From Thaumarchaeota archaeon S13 (GTDB lineage Archaea; Thermoproteota; Nitrososphaeria; Nitrososphaerales; Nitrosopumilaceae), in NCBI GenBank assembly GCA_003724275.1, contig RHFA01000017.1, forward strand, positions 1 to 7,556: 7,556 nt of DNA, given 5' to 3'. A program made the translations under genes and the position numbers. Shown piece by piece: positions 1 to 4,201 of this stretch. Position 1 is the stretch's first letter. Each line of letters begins with the position of its first letter. Below the pieces are notes generated by a model. It saw only the letters and a program-made list of their open reading frames with translations, made no database searches and was not told the origin of the DNA.

Positions 1-148
1 GGCTCCCACGACGCGGGCCGGGCGGCAGGGCAGGGTCGGAGCCGGTCGCAGGCCGAGGAGCCTTCCGGGGCGAGGCCTGATGCGGGCACCCGGCGCTCGA
101 GAGCCGCATGGCCCGGAAACGGGCCTTCGGGCATGTGCCCCAAGGCGG
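1..148. other. GC-rich stretch, no gene assigned
   Basis: Nothing here can be called a gene with confidence. Two plus-strand frames and at least one minus-strand frame stay open, but this is expected at such high GC, and none shows a recognisable motif or a TATA-spaced start. A minus-strand reading beginning with ATG near 134 would run off the left edge, and it cannot be told apart from chance. The last 30 bases contain three small perfect hairpins in a row, listed separately. I looked for a tRNA, SRP RNA or RNase P RNA signature and found none. Confidence 0.5.
111..140. other. Cluster of three short hairpins
   Basis: Three small stem-loops abut or overlap here. GCCCG-GAAA-CGGGC (111-124) has a GNRA-type loop. 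GCC-TTCG-GGC (123-132) has a C(UUCG)G loop. GGGCA-TG-TGCCC (129-140) is a near-perfect palindrome. Consecutive stems share bases, so they cannot all form at once. Stable tetraloops side by side are typical of structured RNA, but short stems are also common by chance in such GC-rich DNA. The cluster lies just downstream of the minus-strand ORF ending at 149 and could affect its 3' end, although no T-run follows. Confidence 0.25.
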
Positions 149-487
149 CTAGTCGGCCTGGCCCAGACTTTCTCGGCCTAGGGTCTCTGCGTGATCAGGC
201 GTGATGCGGCATACAGCCTCTTGGCTGAACTCTTGAAGGCCTCTCACCGTCGCCTCGGAGACGCCATGGTCAATGGCAAATGACGGTTCCTCGTATACGC
301 GGCCTTTAAAATTCCAGATGCCGACAAGCCGAGCATGGCCCATGGAAACAATGTTGCCACAAACCCCTTGTGCGTCCGAATCCCCAAGAGGGTGCTCCTG
401 TCGCTTGTCCAAGGCGCCAATATGTAAACTGTCCTCCCATCCCCGTATGCCCCTAGCATGCATATCTACGATCGTCATGGCCGTCAC
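149..487 (-). CDS. Hypothetical protein, unrecognised, 112 aa
   Basis: I do not recognise this protein. Read from the ATG at 487 it has 112 residues. It is not membrane-like and has no catalytic motif I can name. The central part (about residues 42-70, around GNIVSMGHARLVGIWNFKG) has alternating hydrophobic residues typical of beta strands, and an acidic, helix-like C-terminus follows. Other starts are ATG 478 and ATG 463. The minus-strand AT-rich stretch TTTATC (about 489-494) sits 26-30 nt before ATG 463, the spacing seen elsewhere in the window, so a 104-residue leaderless product is possible. The ORF lies downstream of and co-directional with the gene at 645-1280. Codon third positions are less GC-biased than in the TPR genes. 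It could be the 3' part of a frameshifted gene starting at 638. Confidence 0.4.
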   Translation of the reverse strand: MTAMTIVDMHARGIRGWEDSLHIGALDKRQEHPLGDSDAQGVCGNIVSMGHARLVGIWNFKGRVYEEPSFAIDHGVSEATVRGLQEFSQEAVCRITPDHAETLGRESLGQAD

Positions 488-638
488 CGTGATAAAGCCC
501 CATAGTTTCCAGCGAGCACGAGCAAGACTTTCCCGCTATGCGGGCCGCCCTGTGGTAGAATTCCAGCTCCCTGGAAACCGATACCGTGTTTGCGGGGTTT
601 TTTATTTCATCCTGGCTATGAAATCTCTTAACAGACAC
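453..638 (-). pseudogene. Possible 5' fragment of a frameshifted gene
   Basis: A short minus-strand frame opens with GTG at 638, only six bases after the stop of the upstream gene. For about 37 residues it reads like a soluble protein, with KRFHSQDEIKNPANT near the start and ELEFYHRAARIAGK in the middle. After that the frame turns into Ser/Cys- and His/Asp-rich sequence and stops. The next frame over is open from about 535 and continues without a stop into the 149-487 ORF (ESLARARWKLWGF and on). This pattern suits one gene of about 160 codons broken by a single indel near 525-540. Two unrelated small ORFs, or a sequencing error, are equally possible. I see no homology that decides it. Confidence 0.25.
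488..500 (-). promoter_or_regulatory. Weak TATA-like element before the 149-487 ORF
   Basis: On the minus strand GGGGCTTTATCAC contains TTTATC, centred about 28 nt before the in-frame ATG at 463. That matches the TATA-to-start spacing of the stronger promoters in this window. The match is poorer than those (TTTATC instead of TTTATA), so this is only a candidate. If real, it supports independent expression of the small ORF and argues against the frameshift interpretation. Confidence 0.25.
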
Positions 639-644
639 GCCGTG

Positions 645-1280
645 TCACTGCCCACGCCCCACACGGTTCCAGATGGCACTCTTGTCGGCGTGCTCGGGAT
701 AATGCGCGTGTATGTGGGTCGTGACATGGTCCAAGGACTGCTCTGGCGCAAACTCTGCGAGAATTTCCCTCATTTTGTCAGAGTCTTTTTGGAACGCGCC
801 CATGAGGCCCTCAAACATGCCCATTCCACGGGCGGTTAGCCTGTACCCCACCGAGTCGCCAGAATGCCGCGTCACGATTGGAAACTCCTCGACCAGGCCG
901 TCGCCCACCGCCTCGTCAACATGGCGCCCCGGCCATATGCTGTGTGGGCCGGACTTGTGTGGCTTCCACCCAAACATGGTATAGTAGCCTCTTGTTTTCC
1001 GGGAATACATCTCGACGTCCACCAGAAAGGCGTATTTTTGCAGCAGCGTCCTGCCCCGCACCTCGCCCATCGTCCCGATCAGGAGAACCATAACCCGCTC
1101 TGCCGTGACCGTCTCTTGCTCGCGCCTCTTGAGCTCGTCGGCCACGGCGTCGTGCACCTCGGCAGGCAGGTCATCTTCCCTAATCGTGCCATGGCGCAGC
1201 CCCGCTATTACCATGCCCACCCTAATGGTGTCGCCGTCGATCTCTGGCGCAAACGTGTTCTTGAACGCCTTTTCTGCCAA
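645..1280 (-). CDS. YwgA/DUF4065-like protein, 211 aa
   Basis: The frame is open far upstream to 1724, but that extension runs antisense to the TPR array and is proline/arginine-rich noise. I place the start at the TTG at 1280 because a minus-strand TATA box (TTTTTAA, 1306-1312) is centred 29 nt before it, as for the other leaderless genes here. The ATG at 1214 (189 aa) is the alternative. Residues about 62-132 carry the recognisable part: a hydrophobic helix, GRTLLQKYAFLVDVEMY, then GWKPHKSGPHS and an acidic helix ending in GLVEEF. This order (LLQK helix, then (Y/W)-x-P-x-x-x-GP, then a D/E helix and a 'GLV' turn) is that of small winged-helix proteins of the YwgA/DUF4065 type. Some relatives are antitoxins or proteolytic adaptors. 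Residues 145-180 look helical (regulatory or dimerising); the tail is His-rich. The family call is by eye and moderate to weak; the gene itself is well supported. Confidence 0.65.
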   Translation of the reverse strand: MAEKAFKNTFAPEIDGDTIRVGMVIAGLRHGTIREDDLPAEVHDAVADELKRREQETVTAERVMVLLIGTMGEVRGRTLLQKYAFLVDVEMYSRKTRGYYTMFGWKPHKSGPHSIWPGRHVDEAVGDGLVEEFPIVTRHSGDSVGYRLTARGMGMFEGLMGAFQKDSDKMREILAEFAPEQSLDHVTTHIHAHYPEHADKSAIWNRVGRGQ

Positions 1281-1305
1281 CGCGGCAGCCCTGGATCCGT
1301 GTGGG

Positions 1306-1312
1306 TTAAAAA
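1306..1312 (-). promoter_or_regulatory. TATA box of the YwgA-like gene
   Basis: The minus strand reads GCGTTTTTAACCC here, the only AT-rich patch in a very GC-rich region. Its centre is 29 nt before the TTG at 1280. In archaea TBP/TFB initiate 25-28 nt downstream of the TATA box, so the transcript would start at or within about 3 nt of that codon. This is the main reason for choosing TTG 1280 over ATG 1214. Confidence 0.55.
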
Positions 1313-1386
1313 CGCATGGCTTCCACGGCGCGCGCAGGGCCGTTCTGGCACCCGGGCGCACGCCGGGCGCCGGGGCAGGCCGCGCG

Positions 1387-1403
1387 GGCGGGCATCTCCC
1401 GCC
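1387..1403. other. Inverted repeat in the divergent intergenic region
   Basis: GGCGGG-CATCT-CCCGCC is a perfect 6-bp inverted repeat with a 5-nt spacer. It lies between the minus-strand TATA box at 1306 and the plus-strand TATA box at 1456. It could be a regulator site for the divergent pair or chance in GC-rich DNA. It is not repeated before TPR copies 2 and 3, so it would regulate only the array's first gene or the YwgA-like gene. Confidence 0.25.
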
Positions 1404-1455
1404 GCCGCCTAGCCGTGCCCTGCGCACCCCTGCGGGCTCCCCCTTGCCAGCTCGG

Positions 1456-1465
1456 TTTTTATAAA
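1456..1465 (+). promoter_or_regulatory. TATA box of TPR gene 1
   Basis: TTTTTATAAA begins exactly 32 nt before the ATG, with its centre about 27-28 nt upstream. This predicts a leaderless mRNA starting at or next to the ATG. No Shine-Dalgarno is present between the box and the start. The surrounding block from 1440 to the ATG is repeated almost unchanged before the other two TPR genes. Confidence 0.8.
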
Positions 1466-1487
1466 ACTCGGGCCCGCGCGACCCCCG

Positions 1488-2276
1488 ATGGCGACCGAGC
1501 TGGAGCGGCCGACGGCCAAGTGGGACACTGTGAGCTACAACAAGGCGCAGTTCGACGAGCTCTGCCTCACCGAGGACGCCGTTGAAAAGAACCCCTGCGA
1601 CGTCGGGGCCCGCGTGCGCATGGCCGCGGCCCTCTACAACCTGGGATATGAGGACGAGGCTCTTGAGGAGGCCGAGACGGCCGTCTCGCAAAAGCCCGAC
1701 TTTGCGTACGCCCAAATGATCCACGGGATCGCGCTGTACGGGAACGGGCGGGGAGTGGAGGCGCTGGAGAGCCTAGAGCGGGCGATCAGCCTTGATCCTG
1801 CCGATATCCACGCGCGCTATGCGATGGGCGTCGTCCTGCAGAGCATGGACAGGAATGCCGAGGCGCTGGGGGCCACAGAGCGCGCGCTGGAGATCGAGCC
1901 GGGGTCTACAAAGCTGCGCCTTGGCAGGGGGTACTCGCTCAGGGAGCTCGGGCGCCACGAGGAGGCGCTCGAGGAGGCCGAGCGCGCGATCGCCCTCGAG
2001 CCGGACCACAGGTACGCCCACAAGTTCAGGGGAACCGTGCTTCTCTTGCTCGGGCGCCCGGATGAGGCGCTGGAGGCGCTGGACCGCGCCCTGGAGATAC
2101 GGCCCGACGACGCCAGGGCGCACGTGGAGAGGTGGAGGGCGCTGGAGGCGCTCGGGCGCCATGACGAGGCGGCGAGTGCGTTTGACAGGGGCGCGGAGCT
2201 GAACCCCCTGATCTTTACGGATCCCAGGGAGGCGCTCAAGGCCAGACAGCGGGAGCGGCAGGGGCAATTGCGCTAG
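1488..2276 (+). CDS. TPR repeat protein, array copy 1, 262 aa
   Basis: The protein is a tetratricopeptide-repeat scaffold with no enzymatic domain. TPRs are helix-turn-helix pairs that bind partner proteins; the partner here is unknown. Six uninterrupted 34-residue repeats can be counted: 38-71, 72-105, 106-139, 140-173, 174-207 and 208-241, most ending in the typical (P)-D/A/G turn and carrying the EAL signature in helix B (for example DEALEEAE, EEALEEAE, DEALEALD). A conserved N-terminal cap (MATELERP...W...QFDELC) precedes them and a basic Arg/Gln tail (KARQRERQGQLR) follows. There is no signal peptide or membrane segment, so it is probably cytoplasmic. The start is fixed by the TATA box 32 nt upstream. 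It shares its N-terminal part closely with copy 2 and its repeat 2-3 region with copy 3. Confidence 0.92.
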   Translation: MATELERPTAKWDTVSYNKAQFDELCLTEDAVEKNPCDVGARVRMAAALYNLGYEDEALEEAETAVSQKPDFAYAQMIHGIALYGNGRGVEALESLERAISLDPADIHARYAMGVVLQSMDRNAEALGATERALEIEPGSTKLRLGRGYSLRELGRHEEALEEAERAIALEPDHRYAHKFRGTVLLLLGRPDEALEALDRALEIRPDDARAHVERWRALEALGRHDEAASAFDRGAELNPLIFTDPREALKARQRERQGQLR

Positions 2277-2315
2277 GGCGCCCTGGCCCGGCAGACCGCC
2301 TTGCCGTGGAGGCAA
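2275..2315 (+). other. Palindrome and hairpin after TPR gene 1
   Basis: AGGGCGCCCT (2275-2284) is a perfect 10-bp palindrome overlapping the TAG stop. TTGCC-GTGGA-GGCAA (2301-2315) is a 5-bp hairpin further on. Both recur after TPR gene 2, where one stem base differs (C to T) but still pairs as G-U. They may act in 3'-end formation or as an RNA element. No T-run follows, so I do not call a terminator. Confidence 0.35.
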
Positions 2316-2408
2316 TGCGCTAGCAGCCCCACAGTCACGCGCTCTGTGGCGCCGTGCGGCCAGAGCCCCACTGGCGGCGGGGCGCCCCTCGGCCCCTTGC
2401 CAGCTCGG

Positions 2409-2418
2409 TTTTTATAAA
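2409..2418 (+). promoter_or_regulatory. TATA box of TPR gene 2
   Basis: TTTTTATAAA is identical to the box of copy 1 and starts at the same distance (32 nt) from the ATG. Each gene in the array therefore seems to have its own promoter and need not be read as an operon. Leaderless initiation is expected. Confidence 0.8.
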
Positions 2419-2440
2419 ACTCGGGCCCGCGCCGCCCCCG

Positions 2441-3226
2441 ATGGCGACCGAGCTGGAGCGGCCAAAGGCGGGGTGGGACCAGGAGGCCTACAACGAGGCG
2501 CAGTTCGACGAGCTCTGCCTCACCGAGGACGCCGTTGAAAAGAACCCCTGCGACGTCGGGGCCCGCGCGCGCATGGCCGCAGCCCTCTACAACCTGGGCT
2601 ACCTCGACGAGGCACTCGAGGAGTCCGAGACGGCCGTCTCGCAAAAGCCCGACTTTGCCTACGCGCGGATGATCCACGGGATCGCGCTGTACGGCAACGC
2701 GCGCGTGGCCGAGGCCATGGAAGAGCTGCGCCGCGCCATGGAGCTGGACCCGTCCGACATCCACGCGTGCTATGCGATGGGCGTCGTCCTGCAGGGCGAG
2801 GAGAGGGACGTCGAGGCGCTGGAGGTCTTTGAGCGGGGGCTGCGCCTCGACCCCGACTCTGTAAAGCTGATCCTCGGCAGGGGGCTCTCGCTGGAGATGC
2901 TAGGGCGCAACGCCGAGGCGCTGGAGGCCGCCGAGTGCGCGATCGCCCTAGAGCCCAACCACAGGTACGCCCACAGGTTCAGGGGGGCCGCGCTCCTCGC
3001 CCTGGACCGCCCGGAGGAGGCGCTGCGCGCCCTGGACCACACGCTGGAGATGCGCCCCGACGACCCCTGGGCCCACGTCGAGAGGTGGAGGGCGCTGGAG
3101 GCGCTAGGGCGGTACGACGAGGCGGTGAGCGCGTTTGACAGGGGCCTGGAGCTGGCCCCGCACTTGTTCACGCCCCCCAAGGAGGCGCTCAGGGCGTGGC
3201 GGGAGCGGCAGGGACAAATGCGCTAG
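2441..3226 (+). CDS. TPR repeat protein, array copy 2, 261 aa
   Basis: This paralogue of copy 1 has the same layout: N-terminal cap (MATELERP, QFDELC), six 34-residue TPRs in register (38-71 to 208-241), and a basic tail (RAWRERQGQMR). It is likely a cytoplasmic protein-binding scaffold of unknown partner. An in-frame ATG at 2354 would add 29 residues, but those read through the TATA box and are rejected. Residues 20-80 are almost identical to copy 1. TPR2 differs from both other copies (AEAMEELRRAMELDPS), and TPR4 (DSVKLILGRG, SLEMLGRNAEALEA) matches copy 3. Such patchy resemblance points to recombination between copies. Cys replaces the usual residue in DIHACYAMG and AECAIALEP. Confidence 0.92.
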   Translation: MATELERPKAGWDQEAYNEAQFDELCLTEDAVEKNPCDVGARARMAAALYNLGYLDEALEESETAVSQKPDFAYARMIHGIALYGNARVAEAMEELRRAMELDPSDIHACYAMGVVLQGEERDVEALEVFERGLRLDPDSVKLILGRGLSLEMLGRNAEALEAAECAIALEPNHRYAHRFRGAALLALDRPEEALRALDHTLEMRPDDPWAHVERWRALEALGRYDEAVSAFDRGLELAPHLFTPPKEALRAWRERQGQMR

Positions 3227-3266
3227 GGCGCCCTGGCCCGACAGACCCGCCTTGCTGGGGAGGCAA
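3225..3266 (+). other. Palindrome and hairpin after TPR gene 2
   Basis: The same AGGGCGCCCT palindrome overlaps the stop codon (3225-3234), and a TTGCT-GGGGA-GGCAA stem (3252-3266) follows. Compared with the copy after gene 1, the single change within the stem converts a C-G pair to a U-G wobble, so pairing survives. The loop also differs at one position. Confidence 0.35.
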
Positions 3267-3341
3267 TGCGCTAGCAGCCCTAGTCACGCGCCCTGTGGCG
3301 CCGTGCGGCCGGAGCCCCACTGGCGGCGGGGCGCCCCTCGG

Positions 3342-4131
3342 CCCCTTGCCAGCTCGGTTTTTATAGAACTCGGGCCCGCGCCGCCCCCGATGGCGACCGA
3401 GCTGGAGCGGCCGACGGCCGTGTGGGACCAAAAGGCCTACGACAGGGCGCAGTTCGACAAGCTCTGCCGCGCCGAGGCCGTCGTGACAAGAAACCCCGGA
3501 AACGTCAGCGCCAGGGCAGGCATGGCCTCGGCCCTCTGCAGCCTGGGCTACCTCGACGAGGCCCTCGAGGAGGCAGAGACGGCCGTCTCGCAAAAGCCCG
3601 ACTATGCGTACGCCCAAATGATCCACGGGGTCACCCTGTACAGCAAGGGGTACGGCAGGGAGGCCCTGGAGAGCCTGGGGCGGGCGGTCAGCCTTGATCC
3701 GGCCGACATCCACGCGCGCTATGCGATGGGCGTCGTCCTGCAGAGCATGGAGAGGGATATAGAGGCCCTCGAGGTCATGGAGCGCGGCCTGCGCATCGAC
3801 GCCGACTCTGTAAAGCTAATCCTCGGCAGGGGGCACTCGCTGGAGATGCTCGGCAGGAACGCCGAGGCGCTCGAGGCCGTCGAGCGCGCGATCGCCCTAG
3901 AGCCGGACCACAGGTACGCCCACAAGTCCAGGGGGAGGGTGCTCCTCTCCCTCGGCCGCCCGGAGGAGGCGCTGCGCTCGCTGGACCGCGCCGTGGAGAT
4001 ACGGCCCGATGACGCCAGGGCACACATCGAGAGGTGGAGGGCGCTGGACGCGCTGGACCGCGACGAGGAGGCGCTGGACGCGCTGGACAGGGGCGTGGAG
4101 CTGGATCCCGAGGTTTTCACGGATCCCAGGG
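3342..4131 (+). repeat. Tandem repeat unit 3, truncated
   Basis: This third unit starts at the same CCCCTTGCCAG boundary but stops matching at about 4131, after the shared ACGGATCCCAGGG inside the last codons of the gene. The usual Arg-rich tail and spacer are absent. This is the right edge of the duplicated segment, and the junction with unrelated sequence is in coding DNA. Confidence 0.8.
3358..3367 (+). promoter_or_regulatory. TATA box of TPR gene 3
   Basis: TTTTTATAGA has the same 32-nt spacing to the ATG as in copies 1 and 2, with one change (A to G) in the downstream half of the box. The promoter may be somewhat weaker; that is inference only. Confidence 0.75.
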
Positions 4132-4151
4132 GCGGATTGGTTACCATGTAA
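3390..4151 (+). CDS. TPR repeat protein, array copy 3, 253 aa
   Basis: The most diverged array member keeps the MATELERP cap and six TPRs in the same register. Its first 50 residues are the least conserved (QFDKLCRAEAVVTRNPGNVS in place of the acidic version in copies 1 and 2). TPR2-3 (SLDPADIHARYAMGVVLQSM) resembles copy 1; TPR4 (SVKLILGRGHSLEMLGRN) resembles copy 2. The C-terminus ends in FTDPRGGLVTM: the shared FTDPR is kept but the basic tail of about 15 residues is lost and replaced by codons from flanking DNA, so the product is slightly shortened, not broken. The longer frame from 3135 overlaps copy 2 out of frame and is rejected. Role as for the others: protein-binding scaffold, partner unknown. 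Confidence 0.9.
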   Translation: MATELERPTAVWDQKAYDRAQFDKLCRAEAVVTRNPGNVSARAGMASALCSLGYLDEALEEAETAVSQKPDYAYAQMIHGVTLYSKGYGREALESLGRAVSLDPADIHARYAMGVVLQSMERDIEALEVMERGLRIDADSVKLILGRGHSLEMLGRNAEALEAVERAIALEPDHRYAHKSRGRVLLSLGRPEEALRSLDRAVEIRPDDARAHIERWRALDALDRDEEALDALDRGVELDPEVFTDPRGGLVTM

Positions 4152-4171
4152 AGCGCATGCCTTCACGGATT

Positions 4172-4188
4172 GCCCGTTGGCGGGCTTT
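4172..4188 (+). terminator. Terminator-like hairpin after the TPR array
   Basis: GCCCG-TTGG-CGGGC (4172-4185) is followed by TTT, 21 nt after the stop of TPR gene 3. It lies in the 50-nt gap between the array and the convergent nuclease gene. Archaeal termination mostly relies on T-rich tracts, so this may instead only separate convergent transcripts. The T-run is short. Confidence 0.35.
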
Positions 4189-4201
4189 GAACTAGAGCGC
4201 G

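Larger units (their letters stand above)
1440..2392 (+). repeat. Tandem repeat unit 1 (TPR gene with promoter)
   Basis: This is the first of three direct repeat units. It begins at CCCCTTGCCAGCTCGG, where similarity to the later copies starts, and includes the promoter, TPR gene 1 and the intergenic spacer, 953 bp in all. Sequence left of about 1440 does not match that preceding units 2 and 3, so this marks the left edge of the duplicated segment. Confidence 0.85.
2393..3341 (+). repeat. Tandem repeat unit 2 (TPR gene with promoter)
   Basis: This second direct repeat unit is 949 bp, from CCCCTTGCCAG through TPR gene 2 and its downstream spacer. The spacer before the next gene (3227-3389) matches that before this gene (2277-2440) with about ten differences by eye. 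That is closer than several parts of the coding regions. Confidence 0.85.

Noticed and set aside
1..148. tRNA, SRP RNA or RNase P RNA
   Set aside because: GGCTCC (1-6) pairs with GGAGCC (38-43), and tetraloop hairpins occur nearby, but no T-arm, SRP helix-8 motif or RNase P conserved core can be found.
590..610. AT-rich patch with a T-run as a promoter or terminator
   Set aside because: On the plus strand it would serve only shadow frames. On the minus strand it lies inside the short 453-638 frame, with no start codon 27-29 nt downstream.
273..839. 188-codon plus-strand open frame
   Set aside because: It overlaps, antisense, the well-supported gene at 645-1280 and the 149-487 ORF. Its translation has shadow-like composition and no motif, and no promoter spacing fits its start.
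1281..1724. N-terminal extension of the YwgA-like gene up to 1724
   Set aside because: It runs through the divergent promoter region and antisense to TPR gene 1. The residues are Arg/Pro/Gly-rich, as expected for the complement of GC-rich DNA.
2354..2440. 29-residue upstream extension of TPR gene 2
   Set aside because: It would be translated from the spacer through the TATA box, and the box spacing fixes the start at 2441. The same applies to the frame from 3135 before TPR gene 3.
1440..4131. CRISPR array or transposon as the cause of the direct repeats
   Set aside because: The units are about 950 bp and protein-coding, without short spacer-separated repeats, terminal inverted repeats or a transposase. 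Tandem gene duplication explains them.
1773..4166. Long minus-strand frames opposite the TPR genes
   Set aside because: They recur in the same register opposite each paralogue, so they are mirrors of the GC-rich repeated codons, with no promoter and no independent motif.
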